In this document: positions 11,643 through 22,703 of the stretch, piece after piece
Layout: every line of letters begins with the position of its first letter
Position numbering within the stretch: position 1 is the stretch's first letter
DNA from: Dichetophora obliterata
Taxonomy: Eukaryota > Arthropoda > Insecta > Diptera > Sciomyzidae
NCBI GenBank assembly: GCA_963920525.1
Contig: OY986438.1
Span: 75,651,636 to 75,715,635 of the forward strand
Direction: 5' to 3'
DNA length: 64,000 nucleotides
Made by a program: the position numbers and the translations under genes
The notes under the pieces: generated by a model
Told to the model about the DNA's origin: nothing
What the model saw: the letters and a program-made list of their open reading frames with translations, nothing else
Database searches by the model: none

Positions 11643-11967
11643 TAAGGCTATTCACAGTTTAAGCGTACATTTAAAAAAATCGTATTTATAGTATTTGCTA
11701 TTGTTAAAACTGTGAGCACGCCGCCATGTGACTGTCGTATTAAAAAATTTTGCAACTCTGTGATGTATGTGTTTACGCGGCTGTAGACAGCATAAAAATA
11801 CGAGGTGCAAAAAAACACGTCCAAGGGCTACTTTCATTTACGCGTGTTTGCGTATTTGCGTTTGCATGCAAAACAACAACAAAGCAAAATACGCTTACGT
11901 AAATTAGCGTACATATAACAAATCGTACAAATAGCAGACCATCGTATTCAAACTGTAAATAGCCTTA
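11643..11967. mobile_element. MITE with TAAGGCTATT(T/C)ACAG ends, right arm copy
   Basis: Mirror of 10065-10389. It lies between the inner edge of the arm and LINE-2. Confidence 0.6.
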
Positions 11968-11969
11968 AT

Positions 11970-12911
11970 AAATTACGTAAAAATTGATAATACTAGTTCT
12001 AATTCATTTGTTGCAACATCTGGTCCATTGTTATTTTTAATCTTCACAAATGATTTATCGTTTTCTGTTAAGCAATCTAACAATTCTGGCAAAGTAACAA
12101 TTGTTACCCAGTATTTTTAATATTTGTATGTTTGTTGTAAGTTTTTGATTTCAAAACAAAATTTGAAGCTCAAAAATAATAAATTTTTATACATAGTGCC
12201 ACTTGCTTTTCAGATAGTGACAATTTCATAAAAAAATTTTTTGAGCTTCAAATTTTGTTCTGAAAACAAAAATTACAACAAACACATAGAAATATTAAAT
12301 ATACTCGGTAACAATTGTTACTTTGCCAGAATAGGGCTGCAAATGTCGCCTTTTCGCAGATGATCTAAAAATTTATCTTAAAGTGAAAAACTTTTCTGAT
12401 ATGTCAAAATTGCAATCTGACTTAAATAATTTCTACGATTGATGTGTTATTAATTGTTAAAGACCTGGGTGTAATTTATGCGTCATGTATTTTGCGTCTT
12501 GAGCATGTTCAAAAATATTTTTTAAGATTTGCTTTGCGCTATATAAATTTTGAATTGCCAATTCTTTCCTACGATGCCAGATGTGCTCAATTACACTTGA
12601 AGCCTCATAAAAGAAGAACCTTATTATCACTACTATTAATTCACATAAAAGAAGAACCTTTTTATCACTACTATTAATTTATGATGTTGTAGCTGGGACG
12701 GTAGATTGTCCAAAATTTTTAAAGTTAATTAACTTTGATGTACCAACTAAATATTTAAAATACTCTGATATTATTTATTTAGGCAATTGCCGAACAAATT
12801 ATGCATTAAACTCACCTGTTAACAGAGCTTTAAGTGAATTTAATAGGAGTTGCGTTCGTGATCTCGTTGGGCGTAGAAGTGCTTCCGTCCGTCCCCGTCA
12901 TAAATTTAATT
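11970..12911 (+). pseudogene. LINE-2 reverse transcriptase fragment, right arm copy
   Basis: The plus strand reads SGPLLFLIFTNDL, then after a MITE (12084-12331) CADDLKIYLKVK and KLQSDLNNFYD, then KDLGVIYAS joined directly to CILRLEHVQKYFLRF (12444-12677), and finally LNSPVNRALSEFN. The catalytic ADD is present but the region before LEHVQ is shortened relative to usual LINEs, and there are frameshifts. Which non-LTR clade it belongs to is unclear. It is distinct from LINE-1 in sequence. Confidence 0.7.
12084..12331. mobile_element. Short palindromic MITE in LINE-2, right arm copy
   Basis: Ends TTCTGGCAAAGTAACAATTG and its inverse. Mirror of 9701-9948. Confidence 0.75.
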
Positions 12912-13394
12912 TTTTAAGCTAGTTGTTTGTACCGTGGCTTAAATGTTTTGTCGTGTGTTTCGTGTCTAAATATACACCGCGTACAAATTAAATGTTATCT
13001 GTCTGATTTTACTTTAAAACAATTTAAATAAAATAAAACTTGATAAACAAACAAAAGAACATTACTGCAAAAATAAATAATTATAAAAACAACAACAATA
13101 CCTTAAAGCAACAATAACTCAGCAGCTCCAATCAACAACACAACAGCAAAACCTGTTTTGCAAAGAGCCAGCCGCCAGCAGCAGCATCAACACCGTCGAC
13201 AACATTGGTGTTTTTTTGTCTGACCATGTGAGGGGCTTTTCTATGCTCCTTGCGGTGTAAGTAATTGTTGTTTTTTTCGGTTCCGTCAACTCACCCATCC
13301 TTTCACATTACGTTTGTAAGTAGGGTTGCACAGTGAGCTGAATTGTGAGCTATTATCCTGTACTGGAAAATAGAGCCCAAACTGGTACAAGCTA
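12912..13394. other. No recognisable gene; likely upstream part of LINE-1, right arm
   Basis: Mirror of 8638-9120. It is rich in CAACAA and CAGCAG and no frame can be supported. Confidence 0.35.
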
Positions 13395-13712
13395 TTGTCT
13401 ACCAATATCGAGAAAAAGCAGCCATCGTTGGACAAGCATCTGAAGCCGTTTGTTTCTACAATCAACATAAATACCAAATCATCTGAAGCCGACATAAAGA
13501 TCAACAAGAAAAAATCACCATCAACGTATCAAAAACAACATCACATAAATAAAATAACTTTGTACTGTACACACACAAAAAAGTTTGCATTTTCTTTGTC
13601 TTTTTCCGCCATTGAAACCACCCCCGTTCGTCACCCGAACCAAGCAAGTGTTATGCCTTTACTTCAGTACTTTTTATACTGCTCATGTTGTGCAGCTCTC
13701 TTGCAGCCGTAA
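13395..13712 (+). pseudogene. Possible LINE-1 ORF1 remnant, right arm
   Basis: Same 105-aa frame as at 8320-8637, here on the plus strand upstream of the endonuclease block. No domain recognised; inferred from position only. Confidence 0.3.
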
Positions 13713-14762
13713 CTAATTACCTTATATGCCCTTATTTGTTTGATTTTTGCATGGTGCGGAAATGTCGGGTCATTTTCGCATAGATTTCTGCAATGTTCGT
13801 GGACTGAGGGCGAATTTTTTCTCGGTCTATGTACATTGTACTCTACATAGGCCTCAAATAATGGCACTGACCGAGACCCAGGTGGCCGAGGATGCAGATC
13901 CACTAGATTTTCACATACCTGGGTTTCGCTTACTGCCATTGTTATCTTTGCATAGGGGCATTGCCCTTTTTATAAGAACGGATATAGCGTACCAGTAGCC
14001 TAGTGGCGACCGTAGCCTAGTGGGTAGAGTGCGTGGCCCCTAAGCTAAAGAGCCGCGGTAGCCCGGGTTCAATTCCAGCTCAGACAGAAAAGTTTTTCAA
14101 TTGAATTAATTTTTCTGTTCGGTCGTCACCTCTCTGCAGACAATGGCAAACCTCAGAGAGTAAAAATTGCCATGTAAAGCTTCTTGAGAACATAAGCCGT
14201 TCGGAGTCGGCATAAAACACGTAGGTCCAGTTCTCGGTCATTTGTGATCAAACATTTAATGACACGCACAACACAATTGATCAATAGAAGCCAGGTCAAA
14301 GTCCTTCCAAGGGCTGAAATGGCCAGTTTATTTTTTTTTTTATAGCGTACCAGTGTGAGAGGAGTCTGAACGTGACCGATCCAGAGTTAAGCTCATTGTG
14401 GGTTAGGTTCAGGCTTCGCTCGCACTTGCTGTATTTCTGCTTTATTTATAGAAGTCCGAATCTGGGGAGGGAGCCCACTTTTACCAAATTGTACTCTTTC
14501 TCTAATTCGATCACGCATATTTTGGGGTTGTTTCCTGACAGTGAGATTTGTAGCAGGCGATTTCAATGTCCGCAACCCGGCTTGGTTACGTCACTCGGGC
14601 CCATTGGCATCTGTTGGACAATATGTTGAGCTATTTGCTGAATCAAACCAATTGATTTAACTAGTGAAGGAACCCACTTTTTTCACCCAAAGTGATTTGC
14701 AAAGCCATAATATCCTTGACCTTTTTATGAAATTTCACATCATGAAAAATATGATGTGAGTG
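13713..14762 (+). pseudogene. LINE-1 endonuclease domain, right arm copy, split by a SINE
   Basis: Blocks RIDFCNVRGLRAN and LTETQVAED (13747-13998) and CFIYRSPN (14372-14629) are separated by the SINE at 13997-14340. The reading then decays (ESNQLI, HNILDLFM) until the LTR-like insertion at 14763. It carries the same damage as the left copy, so the LINE was already dead when the arm was duplicated. Confidence 0.75.
13997..14340 (+). mobile_element. tRNA-derived SINE, right arm copy
   Basis: The body starts just after TATAGCGTACCAGT (13983-13996) and ends in a T-rich/ATTTT tail before the same 14 bases at 14341-14354, a clean target duplication. Internal RNA polymerase III promoter boxes are visible: A box TAGCCTAGTGGG (14013-14024) and B box GGTTCAATTCC (14066-14076), about 53 bp apart. 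The head resembles a tRNA, and a short AGCCTAGTGGCGACCG-like segment precedes it as a partial duplication. The long target duplication points to LINE-driven insertion. It interrupts the LINE-1 endonuclease. Confidence 0.87.
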
Positions 14763-16767
14763 TGTGACGAACCTTTCCGGCCGAGGTATCACTCGCCGGT
14801 GTCCAGGGTTCGTGTCTCACAAAACAAAGCCCCGCTGTAGAAATCAAACAAAAGAAAAAAAACTCACGCTTAAGTTTTAGTCAAACGTACAATGTATTGT
14901 TTATTGTTCTTAGCGAAGTTTTGTTCTATCTTAAAATTACGGTGTCTTAAAATTACTTTATGGTTTATTGTAGATATCAGAATAATCAAAAGAAACTTAA
15001 AAGGAAATCATTGATGTTTAACAAAACCAAATTGATCTTAAAACTATGGCTGCGAGAGTTAAAAAAATTCACCTAAAGACATCTCACAGCACGGGGCTAA
15101 CTAAAGCTATCGGGAATTGAAATAACCTAAATTAAAATGTAGCAAATTACCGCGCGCGGCGTAGCCGAGATATAAAAAAAATAACCTAGAGACATCTCGG
15201 AAACGCATTCAACAGTGGGTGGATAACTATGTGGCGAGAACGCGTCGACGGGTTTGTTTGACGTAGCAAGTTACCGAGCGCGGCGCAGCCGAGATATAAA
15301 AAAAATAACCTAAAGACATCTCGGAAACGCATTCATCAGTGGGTGGACAGCTGCGGGGAGGGAACGCGTCGGTGGCTTGTTTGTCTTGTTTCTTTTCCTC
15401 CAACCAAAGAAAAAAAACCAACTCGGCACGTGCCAGGCGGTGTAGCGTTTATTTACTCAAGTCCCGTTCTGCTGGTCGAGTGGCGTGATTTGACGAGCGC
15501 AACCTACGTTCTAGCGTGCCGACCACGCGGCGTAATGGTACCCGAAAGTCTCGAAGGGAAAAAGAGAATTCTCGATGTACTAGGCGACGGCCATGACGAA
15601 AGACTTAGAAAATTTTCATGTCGAAAAGACTTAGAAAAATTTTCTTAAAATAAGACTTAGAAAATTTTCATGTCGTAAAGACTTAGAAAAATTTTCTCTT
15701 AAAAAAAATGTCCCTGGCGTACTAGGCAACGGCCCTAGCGAAAGACTTAGAAATTTTTCTAAAAAAAATGCCCCTGGCGTACTAGGCAACGGCCTTAGCG
15801 AAAGACTTAGAAATTTTTCTTGACTAAAAGACTTAGAAAAATTCTCTTAAAAAAAGACTTAGAAAATTTTCGTGTCGAAAAGACTTAGAAAAATTTTCTT
15901 AAAAATAAGACTTAGAAAATTTTCATGTCGAAAAGACTTAGAAAAATTTTCTTAAAAAAAAATGTCCCTGGCGTACTAGGCAACGGCCCTAGCGAAAGAC
16001 TTAGAAATTTTTCGTGTCCAAAAGACTTAGAAAAATTTTACTAAAAAAAAAATCTTAGAAAATTTTCGTGTCGAAAAGACTTAGAAAAATTTTCTTAAAA
16101 ATAAGACTTAGAAAATTTTCATGTTGAAAAGACTTAGAAAAATTTTCTTAAAAAAAATGTCCCTGGCGTACTAGGCAAAGGCCCTAGCGAAAGACTTAGA
16201 AATTTTTCTTGACTAAAAGACCTAGAAAAATTTTACTTAAAAAAAGACTTAGAAAAATTTCGAGTCGAAAAGACATAGAAAAATTTCGTGAAAAAAAATG
16301 TTCCTGGCGTACTAGGCAACGGCCCTAGCGAAAGACTTAGAAGGCCTTAGCGCAAGAGTTAGAGTTAAAGCGAAGTTGATGACTTACCTAAGTGGCGGCC
16401 GCAGCAAGAATGAATTTTCTTGCGCTGGTCGAACATGTAGCCAGCTAAGTTTTTTAGTCACCGTGTCAGTATGGTGGGTTTGGTGTAGGTAGGTTTTGCT
16501 ATACATGATGGCGGTGGTACTCAACTTAGTGCAGTGTTGGTAGCCGATAAAAATCCTTTCGCCTAGCGATCGTTTACACGCTGCCTGTTTACTAACCAAT
16601 TTGGAATTTTCCCTAGCCTAAACTATCCTTAATAAGAAACTATCGGTGTTTACAAATAATCATAGGGTATATATAACTCAAAAAAAATAATTTTAATTTT
16701 TTTTCAAATCCTCCGCCTTCGGCTTACTTGAGGACGCAAACGAGTGTAAACGACTTACGTCCTCACA
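14763..16767. mobile_element. LTR-like insertion in LINE-1, right arm copy
   Basis: TG...CA ends (TGTGACGAAC...GTCCTCACA) with the 4-bp duplication AGTG at 14759-14762 and 16768-16771. Before it the LINE endonuclease is readable to about 14758. After it the LINE resumes with a GNSDLCTISAVFPYS block. Length 2,005 bp with no coding capacity, most simply a solo LTR of a retrovirus-like element with an unusually long LTR. Alternatively it is a chimeric non-coding insertion. Confidence 0.6.
15597..16352. repeat. Higher-order minisatellite inside the LTR-like insertion, right arm
   Basis: Short AAGACTTAGAAAATTTTC units are grouped in blocks marked by GGCGTACTAGGCAACGGCC. Mirror of 5680-6435. Confidence 0.9.
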
Positions 16768-18879
16768 AGTGTCAACGCATCTCTTGGTAACTCGGACCTT
16801 TGTACCATCTCCGCTGTTTTTCCATATTCTAACCCCTGCACCTCTACGCCTAAAGCCCCGAAGAGGACTGCATGGTTTTATGGAAAGGCAAATTGGACTG
16901 GAAATTATGTTTCGCTGATAGAAATGTGAATGCCGCGGCTGTCGTGGTACAAGAAATTATTTTATTGGGTATGCGGCCTTTCATTCCCAATAAGATGAGA
17001 AGCATTAAACTAAAAGATCACTCATGGTTAAATGAGACTTGCAGGATTGCAGTCAGGTCCAAAGAGGAAGCCTTTCAGAATTAGCTTCTAACAAGAATTC
17101 CGACACTAAAATTCGCATCGAGGCAAGGAATCGCTGTAATGCAATTTTAAAACGCGAAAAGTTTCTGCACGATGCTCGCATTCGAAAATAGGTTCTTCTC
17201 TGCCCCAAAGGGAGCAAAAAATTTTGGTCATTTGTTAAAAGAATTAAAAGCCAGACATCGTCATCGATTCCAGCTCTTTCAAAAGATGACCAAATCTTCA
17301 CTGACTCGGCTGATAAAGTGAACCTATTGGCTAGATTGTTTGCACAAAATTCCACTCTCTCGGATAGCAGTCAGCCACTGCCCTTTGTTGAGGGTGGATC
17401 TTCTGCTTTCTTCTACTTTCGAACGAGAGCAGTTAAAAGGGTCCTTACAAATCTCAACGTTAACAAAGCCTCTGGTCTAGATGGCATACCGCCAATTGTG
17501 CTTAAAATGTGTGCTTCTTCGCTGGCTCGGCCTTTGCGCAACCTTTTCACCATCTCCTACAGAACAGAAATATTTCCATCTTGTTTGAAGGTGGCAAATG
17601 TCCAGCCGGTACCTAAAAAGGGTGATGCCACGAACCCTGCAAACTACCGACCCATTGCGATATGCTCTACGCTCTCTAAGTTATGGAGATCGTAATAAAC
17701 TTCAACGTTGTGAACTATCTGGAGCACAACCAACTGCTCAGTGACCGTCAATACGGTTTCCGTAGGGCTCGCTCTACTGGTGATCTAATGGCGTTCTTAA
17801 CCGAGGAATGGAATAAATGCGTTCACTTTTTCGGCGAAAGCAGGGTTGTTGCTCTGGGTATTTCAAAAGCGCTTGGCATAAAGCGCTCGCGTCAAAACTT
17901 GTTGTATATGGTTTTAGTGGTAACTTTGCTCGATGGGTCACGTGTTTCCTCAAGGACAGAACGATTCGAGTCTTAGTTGACGGTGTTTCGTCCGAGAAAC
18001 ACGCCATCAACGCAGGAGTATCGCAGGGTTCAGTTCTATCGCCAACCTTGTTTCTGGTTTTTATCAACGACCTTCTGTCGTTGACGCACAACCCAATACA
18101 TTCGTTTGCGGACGACAGCAGCATTTGTCATTCATATTCATTCAAAAAACGCCCAAGATCTATGGAGATTGAGAGAAAAAGGCAAAATATGAATGACACA
18201 CTCCTTAATGATCTACAAAAAATCTCCCAGTGGGGTCTTGCTAATAGAGTAGAGTTCAATGCAAGCAAGACCCAGTGTTGTCTGTTAACCTGCAAGCATG
18301 TGAATTATAAATGGTGTGGATCTTGTGGAATCAGCCGCTCTTGACGTTATGGGCATATCGATCCAATCTGATATTCGTTGGAATGATCATATTTTCGATG
18401 TGTCGAAAGAAGCGAGCAAGTGTCTAGGTTTTCTAAAACGGTGCAAAAAATATTTCACTTCAGCTGATCTTCGCATGATCTACACCTCATATATTAGGCC
18501 GAATATGGAGTACAGTTCGCACATTTTGGCATGGGCTTCAAGATCTTATTTGGAGCTTCTGGACCGAATTCAACGTCGTGCGATATATATGATAGGGGAT
18601 GAAAGTATTTCATCCTCTCTCAACTCTCTTGGGCATCGACGTAATGTAGGTTGCCTAAGCCTTCTGTGTAGGTATTACCATGGGAAGTGCTCAAGGGAGA
18701 TACATGGCCTGACGCCACCAGCTCGTGTGTTTCCCAGGTTCACACGGGCAGCTGTTCAAGCCCACCCCTTTACCATTGCATCGATGCCCAATAGAACCTC
18801 GCATTACCGTGATAATTCGTTCTTTGGTCGCACGGTTAAGTTGTGGAATATTCTCCCTGCGAACACACTCGCAGTTTTG
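16768..18879 (+). pseudogene. LINE-1 reverse transcriptase part, right arm copy, 3' truncated
   Basis: Plus-strand frames in order: LKDHSWLNETCR (16872-17084), KASGLDGIPP and NYRPIAICS (17318-17695), QYGFRRARST (17683-17976), GVSQGSVLSPTLF and HSFADD (17817-18344), LDRIQRRAI and HRRNVGC (18316-18879). Three different frames are used, so the gene is dead. At 18879 the sequence switches from LINE to foldback-like repeat, which removes the last codons, the 3' UTR and the poly(A) tail that the left copy still has. Confidence 0.8.
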
Positions 18880-20640
18880 TTTTTTGTCACAAAATAACTG
18901 GTATGTTTTGATTTTTATTTTTTAAAGCAAAAATAAAAAGTAAAATTTGCCTGATATTTTTTTGGTCACAAAATAACTGGTATGTTTTGATTTTTATTTT
19001 TTAAGCAAAAATAAAAAGTAAAGTTTGCCCGATATTTTTTTGGTCACAAAATAACTGGTATGTTTTGATTTTTATTTTTTAAGGCAAAAATAAAAAGCGA
19101 AATTTGCCCAACATATTTTGGAGCACAAAATAACTTGTAAATATTGATTTATATTTTTTATTCAAAAATTAAAAGCGTACGTTTGACGATTTGACGCGTT
19201 GTAAGTTAATGTTTGTTTTACTATTGATCCTTTTTCGCTAAAGCTGAATGGTTTTAAATACCGTTTCAAATAGACAAATCAAAGTTACACCAAAAGTTAT
19301 TCGAAAGTTTAAAAAAATCTCATACAAATACAAAAGTACAAAATGTACAGAAGTTAGTTAACGAGGACTCTTAATTTGAATTAATATACCAACATTTTAA
19401 AATAAGTTTGTTTTGTTCGTTAATTTATAATAATAATATATATTATAATAACTAAATACCATGCCAATCAGATTTGCTTAGATAAATATTATGTTCATTA
19501 ACTATAATATTCCAAGCCTATTCCTTATTTCTTAAATTACATAACGTCTTCAAATGCCATATCACATGCCGTCATTAACATCAAGGCATGAGCACCAACT
19601 GTCAAAATATGCCACAGTATTTGCTTGGTGGTTATTCTATGCCTTGGCATGTTTGTTGAAATATTTCGATTTCATTGAATTTCAGGTATGCAATACAGTT
19701 CATGCCATGAGATAGATGCCATGAAAAATATCATGTCATTTATCGCAGGGCATAATATATGCCATGGCATTGGCGGTCCCCACTAGATTTTTCGATGCCT
19801 TGATGTATATGATGGCATGTGCTATGCCTCATGGATACGCTTTTTTACAACTGCTGCTCATGAATCAATTAATAAAGAAACCAGAACACATTGAAAAATA
19901 CATGTACTAATTTTTACGTAAGAATGGGAGGGGGACAAGAGCTTTTCTTACTTTTGCTGACGGTTTAAAATTACAAAGAACCTGCTTACAGAATACTTGA
20001 ACGGCCCCTTATGAAGCACTTACGAGATGACATAAATCCCTTAAAATAAATTTTTCAAACGTAAACTGAAATACTGATTTTGCTTTTAATTTTTTAATAA
20101 AAAAATTTTAAATCAATGTTTACAAGTAATTTTGTTGTCCAAAATATGTTGAGCAAATTTTGCTTTTTATTTTTGCCTTAAAACATAAAAATTTAAAACA
20201 AACCAGTTATTTTGTGACCAAAAAAATTTCGGGCAAATTTTACTTTTTATTTTTGCTTTAAAAAATAAAAATCAAAACATACCAAAAAGATATCGGGCAA
20301 ACTTTACTTTTTATTTTTGCTTTAAAAAATAAAAATCAAAACTTACCAGTTATTTTGTGACCAAAAAATATCGGGCAAACTTTACTTTTTATTTTTGCTT
20401 AAAAAAAAAAATCAAAACTTACCAGTTATTTTCTGACCAAAAAAATATCGGGCAAACTTTACTTTTTATTTTTGCTTTAAAAAATAAAAATCAAAACTAA
20501 CCAGTTTTTTTGTGACCAAAAAAATATCGGGAGAGTTTTGATTTTTATTTTTGCCTTAAAAAAATAAAAAGCAGAAATAATTATTATTTTTTGCTCAAAA
20601 TTGTAAAAATCAAAATTTTAAAAATCAATATGAGATCAAG
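18880..20640. mobile_element. Foldback-like element with long inverted repeats made of tandem units
   Basis: Left part (18880-19200): about four tandem units of 78-79 bp starting GGTCACAAAATAACTGGTATG and containing GATTTTTATTTTTTAA...GCAAAAATAAAAAG. Right part (about 20085-20640): five or six units in the opposite orientation (CCAGTTATTTTGTGACC). The middle (19201-20084) is unrelated AT-rich DNA. Long inverted repeats built of direct subrepeats are the hallmark of foldback elements such as Drosophila FB or Galileo. No transposase is present. Family membership is inferred from architecture only. Confidence 0.7.
19541..19835. repeat. Cluster of ATGCC/GGCAT words
   Basis: At least fourteen ATGCC or GGCAT pentamers lie within about 290 bp, several joined as CATGCCATG or ATGCCATGGCAT. 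It sits in the core of the foldback-like element. Function unknown. Confidence 0.6.
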
Positions 20641-21122
20641 TTCTACAATTTGAGAGCATTCTAATTCTACCTTCAAAACGGCGGTGCGACAATTTTTCAT
20701 AATGCTTTTTTTGTTTAAAAATATAAAAATAATTATTATTTAAGTCTCTGGTTTTTTGTTTTAAGTATGTTCAGTTTTCAATCCAACTTTTTATTAAATT
20801 CAAGCTCCATACGAGGAACATAATGAATGTTCAATGCTCAACGCCTTTTTACGTCATGAAACAAACGTCGCTTGCAACTTTTACTGCCTATTTCATCTCT
20901 CATAAGAATTTTGCATATTAATTTTCAATAAATACATTTTTTTCCCTAAAATATTACATTTAACTTTTTAATTTGATTGTTCATTAACATTATTTGCCTT
21001 GAAAAATTATAAAAATTATAAAATAAATAAAAATATACAGTTTTTATTTCGAATTACATTCGTAGTTGAAGTAAAAGAGTAGGTATGAAGGAAAGAAATT
21101 CAATAAGTGAGCGGCCATAAAT
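20641..21122. other. AT-rich, no gene seen
   Basis: Low-complexity AT-rich DNA between the foldback-like element and the hAT-type element. The last 8 bp (21115-21122) are the target duplication of the next element. Confidence 0.5.
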
Positions 21123-21490
21123 CAGAGTTGGGCTTAGTGCACTAAATGCTGAGTGCACTCAGCCATTCACTAGCACTAAAATATATTGAAAGAAATTCTA
21201 TTTTTCACTATTTTTTCCCAGCTTAGTGATAGTGGAGCATCTCTGCACTATCACTAGGGATTTTAGTGGTAGTGTTATATTGTTGCACTATAACTAAATT
21301 GAGTGGTAGTTACTAAATCTTCACTACACTCAAATAGTGCAAAATTTGAGCAGCCACTAAATGAAAGCTGCAATTGAAAGTGTTTCCACTCAACTTTCAA
21401 ATAAGACTGGTTTTAAAACTATTCGATAAGACTCGAATTAAAAAAAACCTAGAAATAAGAAAAACTATTTTTCGTGGTTCAGGTCATATA

Positions 21491-21520
21491 CAGTCATGTG
21501 AAAATAAATAGGGACACCTG
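21491..21520. other. Possible Tc1/mariner-type terminus
   Basis: After a TA dinucleotide the sequence CAGTCATGTGAAAATAAATA and GGGACACC resembles Tc1-like termini. No matching inverse end is present to the right, so this may be a truncated insertion. Confidence 0.3.
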
Positions 21521-21590
21521 TATTTTTATATTTAAAGCTGCATGAATTACATACAAGGTGCAACAGATATAGCATTTATTCCCTCGGGTG

Positions 21591-22205
21591 TGTAATGCAC
21601 ATGTCGCTTAACTGACCTTTGTCAATTATCACATCGTAACACACAAAACTAAAAGCAATTTGTTTTGGTTTTACTGCATGCTTGCAGTAAAACCAATGCA
21701 AAAGTAAACAAACCAAATTTAAGTGCTACCAGCGGCGTGATTCATGTTATACATTGTGTAAGCAGATCGCTGCCAAAAGTAGAACACTTGAGTTTGTAAC
21801 CTGTTAGTGGGTTATGATGGATATGATTATAGATGTGCAAGCAGAATAGTTATGACAAACAGATGTGTAATAATTGTAAGCAGTTTTAGTTTAAGTTATT
21901 TTTGTATATGTTAAATGTATTGAGTAAGAATTATTAAATTGAGTGAAAGTAAAATGTTGTCACTTTTCACTCAATAGTTTGATTATAAAAACCCTTGCTG
22001 GGAATTAAATAAAGGCATAATGTTTTTTGAGAATAACTGAACATCAAGTCTTTTTTATTCAAAGCAAGCCTTGTGGCTTGAATCTATTCAAAGTAAGCCT
22101 TGTGGCTTGGATAATAAACAAATACTGCCTTGAGGCGGAATATGCAAAAAGCCTTGCGGCTGAACATTAAAAGGCCTTGTGGCCCAAACAATAAACCCTG
22201 CCTAA
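21591..22205 (+). repeat. 5' LTR
   Basis: It starts TGTAATGCACATGTCGCTTA. It shares with the 3' LTR a TATAAAAACCC box region, AATAAAGGCA, and a chain of short GCCTTG(T/C)GGC repeats near its end. The right end is set by loss of identity after CCTAA and may be imprecise. It carries an extra hairpin-forming segment at 21666-21695. Confidence 0.85.
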
Positions 22206-22346
22206 ACCATAGATCCTGCGGACTGAACCTGCGATACTGATGAAAGCTAAATACCATAGATCCTACGGACTGAACCTGTGATCCTGATAAAAATACTTAA
22301 AACCTAAATACAAAATTTTTTTGAATCTTGCAAAACGTAAGAACAG
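22206..22346 (+). other. Leader with duplicated block
   Basis: Two copies of CCATAGATCCTGCGGACTGA-like sequence lie about 47 bp apart after the LTR. I see no obvious tRNA-matching primer site starting with TGG. Confidence 0.4.
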
Positions 22347-22703
22347 ATGTCGGAAGAATTCGACAGGAATTTTCAAAAGTGTGCTACACGGGCAGCGGAA
22401 CATATATTGGAAAAATATGTACCCCTTCCTGTGACTGAACACCAGGGACAAGTTCCAGAATACAAAGCGACGTCGATTCCTAGGCCAAAGAGATTAACAA
22501 TTGAAGAATACAAAGAAAGGCAAGCTCAACGGAAACAACGTAAGCAACCAATAAAGAAGACTCGTGCCGGGAGGCAAGCGAAACAACGAAGAGAGCTGAA
22601 TGAAATCTACAAACTAATCACTATAACCAAAGGCGAACAAAAATATTCTTTCATTAGGCAACTTAAAGATTTAAAATTTAAGATTAAAAATAAAATACAG
22701 TAG
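22347..22703 (+). CDS. Small basic leader protein of the LTR element
   Basis: A 118-aa ORF starting MSEEFDRNFQK. The N-terminal half is mixed. The second half is very basic, with KRLTIEEYKERQ, KQRKQPIKKTRAGRQ and a lysine-rich end, and is likely helical. It lies between the 5' LTR and gag in a position where some insect gypsy elements carry small ORFs. I cannot assign a function; nucleic-acid binding is plausible from charge alone. The frame is uninterrupted, unlike pol. Confidence 0.55.
   Translation: MSEEFDRNFQKCATRAAEHILEKYVPLPVTEHQGQVPEYKATSIPRPKRLTIEEYKERQAQRKQRKQPIKKTRAGRQAKQRRELNEIYKLITITKGEQKYSFIRQLKDLKFKIKNKIQ

Larger units (their letters stand above)
11365..18879. repeat. Right arm of giant palindrome (7,515 bp)
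   Basis: Reverse complement of 3153-10667 with a few mismatches. Its outer edge truncates LINE-1 before its 3' end. The sequence then enters the foldback-like repeats at 18880. Both edges of this arm therefore touch the same repeat family in inverted orientation. Confidence 0.97.

Noticed and set aside
15343..15648. 101-aa ORF over the minisatellite (and its mirror at 6384-6689)
   Set aside because: Its length comes from the repeat and it has no protein-like features.
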